Shown here piece after piece: positions 12,976 through 39,831 of a stretch of 64,000 nucleotides of DNA. The notes beneath the pieces were generated by a model that searched no databases, was not told the origin of the DNA, and saw only the letters and a list, made by a program, of their open reading frames with translations. Each line of letters begins with the position of its first letter. Positions within the stretch are counted from its first letter, which is position 1. The stretch is taken from positions 30,105,172-30,169,171 of the forward strand of contig OY720344.1 in the NCBI GenBank assembly GCA_963082975.1. The letters run 5' to 3'. The stretch comes from Labia minor. Its lineage: Eukaryota > Arthropoda > Insecta > Dermaptera > Spongiphoridae. The position numbers were made by a program, and so were the translations under genes.

Positions 12976-14396
12976 AAAGACAATTATTTTGTAAATTTAA
13001 AGAGATAAACTCTTTATTCTTAGGCTTTTTTTTAATAACGAAATAACAGATATTTTATTCATTATTTAAAGCCTATATTCTTTTAATAATTGTGATAGTG
13101 GCAAGTTTTCCAGATATTTCTGGAGTGACAGTCATAATACCTTTGTACATATCATTAGTGTTTAAAAGTGCTCAAGAATGTGTAAAAATTGTGAATGATT
13201 TCGTTTTGGTACTAAGTACCTTGGAATGTTTTAAACAGTCTTGAAAAATATTTTAAAAAATACTGGATTCATTCAGCTTTAGGTATGTTCATTTTTATAG
13301 GGATAAACACAAATCGGCCAAGTTATTAACTAATTAAATAAAATAAATTAACATTTTTACAAAATAACAGTGTGTGTGAAACATTTTTATTTAAATGGTC
13401 TCAAAATAAGAACAATTAATTTATTAGATCTAATTTAGAAATTTAATGTACAAGTTAACGTGTGATAATTGTTTTAGAACAATTAGATTAATTAAAATAA
13501 AAAATAGAAAACAAAAAATATTTGCACATTTAAATTTGTTTATGTAAGACTTATATTTAATTTATTTATTGTAAATAAATGGTTATTTATAATGTGTAAT
13601 AATAATAAAAATAATAATATTAATAATAACTTAAATGAATAAATTTTAAATTTTTCAAAACTTAGGAGATAGAATATAAAGCTTTTTTTTCATTTTAATT
13701 GTCAATATAATTTTCTTTCAATAGAAAGTAAAATCAAGCATTTATAAATTACAATATATAAGATTCTAATAATACCTAGAGCAATATATTTCATGTAAGA
13801 AAGTTATATTTTAGACTATAATGTGCCATTTAATAGTTTTATTAAAATAACCTGGCTTTGTATTTGTTAAAAAAAATTTTGTAAATAATTTTAGTTAATC
13901 TTAAACAAATGACTCATATTGAGTTTAATTAATTTCATATTTTTTTTAATAAAATAGACTGGTATATAAAATTACTAAATATATATATATTTTTTTTGAT
14001 TTTTAGTTCCTTTATTTTTTCAGTTTATAATTTTTTAAGTTTATATTTGTATTTTTTTTTAAGAAAATATATTAATAATATTATACAATATAACTTTTAA
14101 CAATAATAAAAACAATTCTGAAATTTTACTTTGATTGCAACTTATTTCTTAATTAATATAATTTAATAAACATGAATTATAAGGCTATTCATTTCATCCT
14201 TTAAAGATTAAATAAAAAATTACATATTTATAAATTAAATATTAAATCTTAATATTATAAAAATCAATTAATTTATAAAAAAGGTATTTTAATTTTAAAA
14301 AAAATATGATGAATATATGAAGGAATATATGATAAATATATACAAAAATAAATAAAAATATAAAAATGATAGTAATATATCACTCGATTATTTTCT
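12976..14396. other. 3' region between convergent genes
   Basis: Holds the 3' untranslated regions of the semaphorin (+) and SANBR-like (-) genes, which are tail to tail. Extremely AT-rich, with several AATAAA motifs (for example around 13335-13347), so the real poly(A) sites cannot be chosen. No other gene is visible. Confidence 0.6.
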
Positions 14397-29304
<14,908 letters not shown>

Positions 29305-31769
29305 TGGATTGGTTTGTTTGAGGAAAATCGTTCCAACAAATACCACCGTTAAGATAATATGAAAATAATATAATTAAATATTTTTTTCAAAGTAAAATAG
29401 TATAGTGCATTCAAGGTAATCTGTAAAAACAAATCAATAATATTATTGTATTATTATTAGGATATAAGAAAGATTATCAGAAATTAGAATGGAAATGAAT
29501 AAACAAACTGCCTAGCAACGAATTTGTTCATAGCCTTTCAAAAATATTGATTAATCTCTAATATTATTTGTAAAATAGGTATTTCTCAATAAATTAAATT
29601 TAATTATAATGGAAAAAGATTAAAGAAGACAATAACTTACAATACACAATGAAATACACGTCAAAAAATTTTTCTTTTTCTCACAGCCTTTTAGCCAAAA
29701 TAGCCAAAATATAAATAAACAAAATTAATAGTGATTGATATGTATTTATAATCTATAAGGTATATAATTGAATAATTAGTTAAATTATAAAATAAATTAT
29801 AATTATTCAATGATTTCATTTTTTTCCTTATTCTTAAATATTTAAACAGCTTATGAGATAATCTTTTTTAATTTTATTTTTAATAAATACTTTTACCATT
29901 AATAGGATATAGATTTTATTTATGTATTTATAATCTATAAAGAATATAATTGTATAATTAATTAAATTATAAAATAAATTATAATTATTCAATGATTTTA
30001 TATTTTTCCTTATTCTTAAAATTTTAAAAAGCTTATAAGATAATCTTTTTTAATTCTATTTTTATTAAATTCTTTTACCATTAATAGGATATAGATTTTA
30101 TCATAAAACAAAGATAACAAATATTTCATTAAAATTAATAAAAAAAAACAGAATTAATTGTAATAGGAAACGCCTAATCCTGATAATTTTTTTTAGATAA
30201 TTAATCGATTTCAATTTATTTTATTTACGTGCAATTTTTTATAATAATTAAAAAATTCCCACTTACTCATTTTATTTTATTGATTTAATAATTATTATAT
30301 TTATATTTTTTTTCAAACTAGTTTTAAAGATAAGGTGGATTCAGATATATAAAATGAAATTTAGTAACACCCACCTCAAAATTTTGTATTATTTTGGATA
30401 AATATATATTTATAACATATTTTTGTAGAATATTTATTTTATCTTTTATACCACACACATAAGTACGTTCTTCCTTTTAGAAAAACGTACATATTTTTGT
30501 ACATATTAATAATTCTTCATTTATACAATTATTATATATTCAAGTATATTATATTAGAGACAATAAATGATAAGTATATCTTAAATCAAAATGATGATTT
30601 ATTATTCATTAAGGCTATAGAATTATTAGATAATTTTTTTAATTGAATAGAAAAATATATATAATTTATATATATAATTTATATATATATATATATCAGA
30701 AAAAATGGATTTTAATACATATAAAGAGTAAGATATCCATCTACATCAAAAGAGAAAAAAAAATTTTACATATAAAATAAAAAGATTGAAAGTAAAGAAA
30801 AGAGATGAAAGTGCAATTGAAAGAAAGAAAGGACTGGTGTGTCTAGTGTCATGAGGTTGGAGTTAAATTAAAATAAATTAAAATAATATTAAAACAAATA
30901 AATTAGATAATTAGATAGATAGATAATTATATAGAAGATAATTAGATTTCATAAGAAAAGCGAATTAACCATAAAGTCGATATATTTTAACTATTAAGAT
31001 CAAGATCTTTTTCTTCGATAATCTCTACATATTTTTCTTGGTTTATTAAACTTTATATATTAAAATCTTAGGGGGATAATTAAAAATTATTTGTACAAAA
31101 GTAGGAACTATTTGAAATTTGTAAATATAGTAACTCACTCAATAAAATAGATAATAGTCGATAGAAATGATAATGATGGCACGTGTCAGTATTTATTTAG
31201 CATTTAGTAATTAATGGTATATAATTAAAAAAATAAGATAATTATATGTAATTCGAAATATAACTATAAAAACTATAAATAAAATAAAGTAACTCGAAGT
31301 TAATAATATATTGTATAATATAGTGATATATTTACTGTTATTTTAAGATAAAAATGATAATTTTGACAAGTACTAGATTATTAATTATTAATCCTTAAAA
31401 AATAAGATAAATTTTTTAATAAATAAAAACTACCAAAAACTATAGATAAATTTAAATATCACCTATTGAATAATATGTTGAATATAAATATTTAAATATT
31501 TGTTATTATTTTGTTAAAAAAATTCCTAATATGGTATGATGTAACACAATTTAAAGAATAATTTTTATCAAATGTGTAATTTTTAATGATTTTCTTTATC
31601 ATAAATGCATTCATTTATTATGAAATACATTTATCCTTTTATATAAAAAATTAATAAATCGTTAATAGATATCCGATATTAACCATCAATTAAAGAGATA
31701 AGTTTTTGATATAAATTCAGAATTGAAATTTTTAATATTATTATACTAAGTAATTATTGAAGGAATAGG
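29305..31769. other. divergent intergenic region
   Basis: About 2.5 kb between the start codons of the SANBR-like gene (-) and the chitin-binding repeat gene (+). Must hold both promoters, but no TATA/initiator pair can be chosen in this AT-rich sequence. It contains a 182-bp tandem duplication (29740-30104) and short GATA and TA tracts. Confidence 0.5.
29740..30104. repeat. two-copy tandem duplication, 182-bp period
   Basis: The string TGTATTTATAATCTATAA starts at 29741 and again at 29923. The following sequence, including TATAATTATTCAATGATTT and ACCATTAATAGGATATAGA, repeats with few differences. No coding content. Confidence 0.85.
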
Positions 31770-34700
31770 ATGATGTCAAGGTATCTGGGTGAGTAAAAAA
31801 TGAATAGTTTGTTAAATATTATAAAAAAAAATAGTAATGTTAAAAGATATTAATTGTTATTATTATATATATTTATAGGTATTTTGTTCATCATCGCTTT
31901 ATTGATATATAACGTAAAGAGTCACAGTAGAAAGCAATCGAGTAATAATGGTTGTATTGGAACATGCCCCTCAAGAGATCCAATGGACACGTCCATATAC
32001 TTACCCAATACAGATTGCTCTAAATTTTGTCAATGTAGTAATGGAGTAGCCATAGTAATGAATTGTCCAAAGGGTTTAGAATTTAATCCCAAATTAAATG
32101 TTTGCGATTGGCCTTATAGCGCAGGATGTTCTGGTAATGGAAACCCTCCTACTTCACCTCCTAAAACTACCAATAGCCCTTCTCATACAACTGATAATCC
32201 AATTACCCCCACGAATAAACCAGTAGATCCACCAAGTAATAATGGCTGTATTGGAACATGTCCCTCAAGAGATCTAATGGACACGTCTATATACTTACCT
32301 AATACAAATTGCTCCAAATTTTGTCAATGTAGCAATGGAGTAGCAATAGTAATGAATTGTTCTAAGGGTTTAGAATTTAATCCCATATTAAATGTTTGCG
32401 ATTGGCCTTATAGGGCAGGATGTTCTGGTAATGGAAACCCTCCTACTTCACCTCCTAAAACTACCAATAGCCCTCCTCATACAACTGATAATCCAATTAC
32501 CCCCACGAATAAACCAGTAGATCCACCAAGTAATAATGGTTGTATTGGAACATGCCCCTCAAGAGATCCAATGGACACGTCTATATACTTACCCAATACA
32601 GATTGCTCTAAATTTTGTCAATGTAGTAATGGAGTAGCCATAGTAATGAATTGTCCAAAGGGTTTAGAATTTAATCCCAAATTAAATGTTTGCGATTGGC
32701 CTTATAGCGCAGGATGTTCTGGTAATGGAAACCCTCCTACTTCACCTCCTAAAACTACCAATAGCCCTCCTCATACAACTGATAATCCAATTACCCCCAC
32801 GAATAAACCAGTAGATCCACCAAGTAATAATGGCTGTATTGGAACATGTCCCTCAAGAGATCCAATGGACACGTCTATATACTTACCTAATACAAATTGC
32901 TCCAAATTTTGTCAATGTAGCAATGGAGTAGCAATAGTAATGAATTGTTCTAAGGGTTTAGAATTTAATTCCAAATTAAATGTTTGCGATTGGCCTTATA
33001 GGGCAGGATGTTCTGGTAATGGAAACCCTCCTACTTCACCTCCTAAAACTACCAATAGCCCTCCTCATACAACTGATAATCCAATTACCCCCACGGATAA
33101 ACCAGTAGATCCACCAAGTAATAATGGTTGTATTGGAACATGCCCCTCAAGAGATCCAATGGACACGTCTATATACTTACCCAATACAGATTGCTCTAAA
33201 TTTTGTCAATGTAGTAATGGAGTAGCCATAGTAATGAATTGTCCAAAGGGTTTAGAATTTAATCCCAAATTAAATGTTTGCGATTGGCCTTATAGCGCAG
33301 GATGTTCTGGTAATGGAAACCCTCCTACTTCACCTCCTAAAACTACCAATAGCCCTCCTCATACAACTGATAATCCAATTACCCCCACGAATAAACCAGT
33401 AGATCCACCAAGTAATAATGGTTGTATTGGAACATGCCCCTCAAGAGATCCAATGGACACGTCCATATACTTACCCAATACAGATTGCTCTAAATTTTGT
33501 CAATGTAGTAATGGAGTAGCCATAGTAATGAATTGTCCAAAGGGTTTAGAATTTAATCCCAAATTAAATGTTTGCGATTGGCCTTATAGCGCAGGATGTT
33601 CTGGTAATGGAAACCCTCCTACTTCACCTCCTAAAACTACCAATAGCCCTCCTCATACAACTGATAATCCAATTACCCCCACGAATAAACCAGTAGATCC
33701 ACCAAGTAATAATGGCTGTATTGGAACATGTCCCTCAAGAGATCCAATGGACACGTCTATATACTTACCTAATACAAATTGCTCCAAATTTTGTCAATGT
33801 AGCAATGGAGTAGCAATAGTAATGAATTGTTCTAAGGGTTTAGAATTTAATCCCATATTAAATGTTTGCGATTGGCCTTATAGGGCAGGATGTTCTGGTA
33901 ATGGAAACCCTCCTACTTCACCTCCTAAAACTACCAATAGCCCTCCTCATACAACTGATAATCCAATTACCCCCACGAATAAACCAGTAGATCCACCAAG
34001 TAATAATGGTTGTATTGGAACATGCCCCTCAAGAGATCCAATGGACACGTCCATATACTTACCCAATACAAATTGCTCCAAATTTTGTCAATGTAGCAAT
34101 GGAGTAGCAATAGTAATGAATTGTTCTAAGGGTTTAGAATTTAATCCCATATTAAATGTTTGCGATTGGCCTTATAGGGCAGGATGTTCTGGTAATGGAA
34201 ACCCTCCTACTTCACCTCCTAAAACTACCAATAGCCCTCCTCATACAACTGATAATCCAATTACCTCCACGAATAAACCAGTAGATCCACCAAGTAATAA
34301 TGGCTGTATTGGAACATGCCCCTCAAGAGATCCAATGGACACGTCCATATACTTACCCAATACAAATTGCTCCAAATTTTGTCAATGTAGCAATGGAGTA
34401 GCAATAGTAATGAATTGTTCTAAGGGTTTAGAATTTAATCCCAAATTAAATGTTTGCGATTGGCCTTATAGGGCAGGATGTTCTGGTAATGGAAACCCTC
34501 CTACTTCACCTCCTAAAACCACCAATAGCCCTCCTCATACAACTGATAATCCAATTACCCCCACGAATAAACCAGTAGATCCACCAAGTAATAATGGTTG
34601 TATTGGAACATGCCCCTCAAGAGATCCAATGGACACGTCCATATACTTACCCAATACAGATTGCTCTAAATTTTGTCAATGTAGTAATGGAGTAGCCATA

Positions 34701-37700
34701 GTAATGAATTGTCCAAAGGGTTTAGAATTTAATCCCAAATTAAATGTTTGCGATTGGCCTTATAGCGCAGGATGTTCTGGTAATGGAAACCCTCCTACTT
34801 CACCTCCTAAAACTACCAATAGCCCTCCTCATACAACTGATAATCCAATTACCCCCACGAATAAACCAGTAGATCTACCAAGTAATAATGGCTGTATTGG
34901 AACATGTCCCTCAAGAGATCCAATGGACACGTCCATATACTTACCCAATACAAATTGCTCCAAATTTTGTCAATGTAGCAATGGAGTAGCAATAGTAATG
35001 AATTGTTCTAAGGGTTTAGAATTTAATCCCATATTAAATGTTTGCGATTGGCCTTATAGGGCAGGATGTTCTGGTAATGGAAACCCTCCTACTTCACCTC
35101 CTAAAACTACCAATAGCCCTCCTCATACAACTGATAATCCAATTACCTCCACGAATAAACCAGTAGATCCACCAAGTAATAATGGCTGTATTGGAACATG
35201 CCCCTCAAGAGATCCAATGGACACGTCCATATACTTACCCAATACAAATTGCTCCAAATTTTGTCAATGTAGCAATGGAGTAGCAATAGTAATGAATTGT
35301 TCTAAGGGTTTAGAATTTAATTCCAAATTAAATGTTTGCGATTGGCCTTATAGGGCAGGATGTTCTGGTAATGGAAACCCTCCTACTTCACCTCCTAAAA
35401 CTACCAATAGCCCTTCTCATACAACTGATAATCCAATTACCTCCACGAATAAACCAGTAGATCCACCAAGTAATAATGGCTGTATTGGAACATGCCCCTC
35501 AAGAGATCCAATGGACACGTCTATATACTTACCCAATACAGATTGCTCCAAATTTTGTCAATGTAGCAATGGAGTAGCAATAGTAATGAATTGTTCTAAG
35601 GGTTTAGAATTTAATCCCAAATTAAATGTTTGCGATTGGCCTTATAGGGCAGGATGTTCTGGTAATGGAAACCCTCCTACTTCACCTCCTAAAACTACCA
35701 ATAGCCCTTCTCATACAACTGATAATCCAATTACCTCCACGAATAAACCTGTAGATCCACCAAGTAATAATGGCTGTATTGGAACATGCCCCTCAAGAGA
35801 TCCAATGGACACGTCTATATACTTACCCAATACAGATTGCTCCAAATTTTGTCAATGTAGCAATGGAGTTGCAAAAGTAATGAATTGTTCTAAGGGTTTA
35901 GAATTTAATCCGAAATTAAATGTTTGCGATTGGCCTCATAAAGCCGGATGTGTTTCACGTAATTATATATAAACATATAATAATTTATAATAAATAATTA
36001 TTAATAATAAAGAATTAATAATATTTTATAATTTTTTTTTATCTTTCAGTCTGTCCTGCACTCAAACAAGATTCCACCTATGGAATTTGGAGTCCAATTG
36101 GATGTAGTACCGGACCCAGTAAAACTGGTACTTCTTGCTATTTTACTTGCAATAAAGGTTATCAACTCGTGGGTTCTCGTGTTACCACTTGTGGTGATTC
36201 CGGTTGGAATGGAATTATACCATATTGTCAAAGTATGTTTCTAATGTTATAAGTTATTATTTTATTTCTTTATTTTATTAATAAAATATTTTATCTATTT
36301 ATAATATATATCAATTTAGGTATAAATGAAATTGGGGATGATATTATAAATCGTCTTAATAAAACTATTTCTAATAAACCATATACTTTAATCTTTCTAA
36401 TGGATGAATCAGGTTCTGTTCATTTAAGTGAGTTTGAATTACAAAAACTATTTGTCGAATCTTTAGTAGCTGCATTTCCGTAAGTTATTATTCATTATCA
36501 ATTTATTTTTAAAACTAATAATAATAAATTACTATAATAAAAACAAATGAATAGGTTAAGTGCTCAACTTTCTGCGGGGGTGATAACATTTGCTTCTGAT
36601 GCTTATGAAGATATTTCACCTAATACAGATGATACATGTACTTTTATTCAAAACATTAAAAACATAAAGTATACCAGTGGTGGAACACATATTGCTAAAG
36701 CATTAGAAGTTGCTTATAAATCAATCAAGGATGTTGATTATCTTAATCGACCAGCACTTATATGTAAGAAAGTATTTATAAACACATTTTTTTCTCATAT
36801 TTTTAACATGATATGATTGAAATTAGAAAAATGATATTGTTAATAAGAAAGAGCATTTGTCTTCCCCCATAAATAAACTCTCTTGAAAACGGTGTCAAGA
36901 GAGAGAGAGAAGGGCGCCGAAACTTTAAAACCCAAATCTTACAATAACAAACAATAACAGTGAAACAGTGGCGTACCTAGGGGGTGGCGGTGGGTGCCGT
37001 CCGCACCGGGCGGCACTTATCTTGGGGCGGCATTTTTTATATTTAGTTATAGTTATAAAAAGCAACTTATTTATTTCATATTTATTTTTTTTCTTTCTTG
37101 AATAATAAATGATTATTATGATTATTATAAGATTACGATTTGATTTATATAAATTATGATTAACTATATGATTTCGAATATTATTCCTCGGTGTATGTAA
37201 ATGCATTTTAGTGTAAATTTTGAATTCTAATTCCAAGAACAGGATAATAATTTTATTTTATTGTATCCATTAAAATTCGTTGAATTCGTAAACGCATCTT
37301 TACGATTTTGTTCGGCAATTTTTCCTAACTAAAATTTTTTGATCTCAGTTTATAAATGTCATTTCTTTTGAAAAGTTTATATGATTACTTTGAAGTGATA
37401 TACCAATATTTTTTTTAAATAATCGATTTTTCTTTTGAAAAGCAGTGCCGGCGGAAGGCGGTCTGCTAGGTTTAAAATTTACTCTGTGTATTATTAATTA
37501 ATATTGATTAAATAACTTAATAATTTATTTATGTGTATTAATTTATAAAAACCACTATTTGATTGACTTATAATAGAAAGGGTGGCAAAATGGAGATCGC
37601 TCCGGGGGGCAAAAGTTCTAGGTACGCCACTGCAGTGAAATGTTTCCTTACAATAATAAAAACTTTCACGGAAACCTAAATATATATAGATAAATAGATA

Positions 37701-39667
37701 TATACTAATATTAATATTGATAATAATAATAAAATTACCTTATATATATATATAATATTCAATAAATATAATATTTCCACGACTATATGAAATCACCGTA
37801 ATGTTTTGATTTGGATATTTATTGAAACCCCTTATTGAGTACTTTAACTATGAAAAAAACAATAAAAATTATTTTTCCCATAAATAAGAGCTATCAGACC
37901 TCAATAACCACCTAATACTTGAATTTCGAACACTGAAAGTTATTCATACACAATTTATATATACTCATATTCAATTTTTACTAGTATAATAAGATTAAAT
38001 ATATAAATATTGTGCTAGTAGAGTTCAGATTATTATTTTCCTAGAATTTAATTATGGTTTCTCCTAAAACGAGTTTTTAAAAATCTTTGTAGAAAATTTA
38101 ATATCTGAACCACCAATCCTCCTTGATAAATTTTTCATGGCATTTTTTATTTAAATTTTATAATAAATTATCGATTTTAGAATTCTCTAATCTTTACTTA
38201 TTTTATTTTTAAAAAGTAAAAAAAATTGCCATTTTTGAAAGTTATATATATTTATTACCGACCGACGATAGTAAGGGAGGTATTGTTTTCACACCAAATT
38301 TCACATGTGGAGATTTTTACATATCTCCACGAATCATGGATTTTCTTAACAGAAAAAGTATTTTTAGCATGATGTCTGTCCGTCTGTCCGTCTGTCCGTC
38401 CGTATAGATGTGTACAGCCTGAACGGCTTAACGGATTTTGATGAAATTTGGTATATTTACTTAATGCATCAGTGGGATGAATTGATCAACTTTTGGTGCA
38501 AATCCGGAAACCGGAAGTGGTAGTATTAGCTATCGACGATAAGAAGGAAAGGGTTATTTTCGCACCAAATTTCACATAAGGAGATTTTTTTACATATCAC
38601 CACGAATGTATTGGTTTTATCCTCGGGAAAAATCATCTTCATTATGTTTTTCTTAATTTAAAATTATATGACGTCACCCAGCCCTTCATGACGTCACAGC
38701 CTCGGGTAACGCCGGCAACGCCGGCTACTTCAGCTATATATTATAAATAAAATAAAATTAAAAATATTTGTTCTATCCATATCTGTTTTTTATTACATTA
38801 ATAGATATATTAAAATTATTTGAAATTGTTTCTGTAGCTGGAAATTAATTTATTTCAAACGTCGGTCGGTTCGGACCTGGCCACAGGTCAACTTATTATA
38901 TATTTGATCAGCATCAGCATGATTGAAATGTGAATAGATGTAAAATACAGTTGATTTACATATACTCGTAAACAGATATGTACAATGGTATCTTATATCT
39001 TCATTGAATTTTTGTTTAATAATTAAAATAATAGGTTACCCTCCATTCCTCACCTCAAAAGAGCTTCTTTATTACATTATAAATAAAAAAGGTAAATATT
39101 AGATCATCATAATCCGAATAACTGTATTTCTTAAAATCTCTCTTTAATCATTATATTTTTCTTATGTTACTCTGTTATTATTATTTCAAACAACTATTCT
39201 CACTCTGCCCAAAAATCTTCGTTCGTATCATAACAGTATAATATAACCAATTGAGAGGACGTTCAAAGATATATTATATTTATCAAAAAATATAAAAATA
39301 AAATTATACAACACTTTACTGACATCAAAAATTTGTACAATAAACTTTTAGTTTTATTAACGGATGGAGTAAGTTTTTCTGATCCTACTCCGGAAGCTGT
39401 AAAAATTAAAAATAATGGAGATATAATTTGGACAATGGGAATTGGTGGATATCACAAAGGACAACTTGAAAATATTGCCTCTAGTGATTTGGATGGAAAT
39501 CCATTATTCTTTGGAATTACAGATTTTAAAGCTTTTGGCGAATTAAGTAAATACCTTCAAAAAAGTAAGTAATATTGTATAGTTTTATAATATAATAAAA
39601 ATAATAATTTATTTTAATTAAATATTTTTTTTTAGAATATATGAATAAAAATAATTTGAATTGTTAA
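31770..39667 (+). CDS. secreted chitin-binding repeat, sushi, VWA protein
   Basis: Seven exons join in phase to 1631 codons plus stop: 31770-31788, 31879-35958, 36050-36232, 36320-36479, 36555-36763, 39352-39564, 39636-39667. Exon 1 encodes only MMSRYLG (last codon split) and completes a signal peptide (GILFIIALLIYNV). Residues 31 to about 1366 are 14 chitin-binding type 2 (peritrophin-A) domains, each with eight cysteines (CIGTC, DCSKFCQC, NVCDWP, AGC) and joined by Pro/Thr-rich linkers. Exon 3 is a sushi/CCP domain (TSCYFTCNKGYQLVG). Exons 4-6 are a VWA domain with intact MIDAS (DESGS, GGTH, LLTDG). Chitin-binding repeats suggest a cuticle, peritrophic or egg-coat matrix protein, or an immune lectin; this is inference. 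Without exon 1, a non-ATG start in the intron would be chosen. The 2.6-kb intron 5 holds a hAT and a family B element. Confidence 0.9.
31950..35958 (+). repeat. 14-copy coding tandem array, 294-bp unit
   Basis: The unit starts at 31950 and recurs every 294 bp exactly (second at 32244, fourteenth at 35772), 98 codons per unit. The last copy lacks the linker. Copies fall into two main types: A (NTDC, NCPKG, YSAGC) and B (NTNC, NCSKG, YRAGC). My reading of the order is A B A B A A B B B A B B, then two hybrid copies. Types also differ at silent sites. The final copy is most divergent (VAKVMN, PHKAGC). Confidence 0.95.
36966..37632. mobile_element. non-autonomous hAT element, 667 bp
   Basis: Perfect 15-bp inverted ends, CAGTGGCGTACCTAG and CTAGGTACGCCACTG, are flanked by the 8-bp duplication CAGTGAAA (36958-36965 and 37633-37640). 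The interior is AT-rich with GC-rich edges and has no transposase. Inserted in intron 5 of the chitin-binding repeat gene. Confidence 0.95.
38256..38895 (+). repeat. repeat family B, full-length copy 2
   Basis: About 640 bp from TACCGACCGACGATAG to GGTCAACTTA. Interior landmarks: CACCAAATTTCACATGTGG, tandem CTGTCCGT units, GATGAAATTTGGTATA, ACCGGAAGTGG and two TGACGTCA-type sites. The right end carries the subterminal palindrome GGACCTGGCCACAGGTC-like sequence next to CGTCGGTCGGT. Copies: 12149-12392, 44810-45457, 49111-49419. No coding capacity. Likely a non-autonomous DNA transposon. Confidence 0.9.
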
Positions 39668-39831
39668 TTTAAAATCCATATATATATATATAAATATATG
39701 GATATAAGATGATTTAGTAAATGTAGAAAATGTATAAATATTAAATTATATTTAAATTATACTTTATTTTCATGGATTACGATTTTATATATAAATAAAA
39801 AAGAAATAATAATTACAATGTTTGATATCTA

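Noticed and set aside
31854-31878. TTG start of the chitin-binding repeat protein
   Set aside because: An intron acceptor at 31878 and an in-phase ATG exon at 31770-31788 give a better start with a proper signal peptide.
31950-35958. CRISPR-like array
   Set aside because: Regular 294-bp repeats without unique spacers; they encode chitin-binding domains in one frame.
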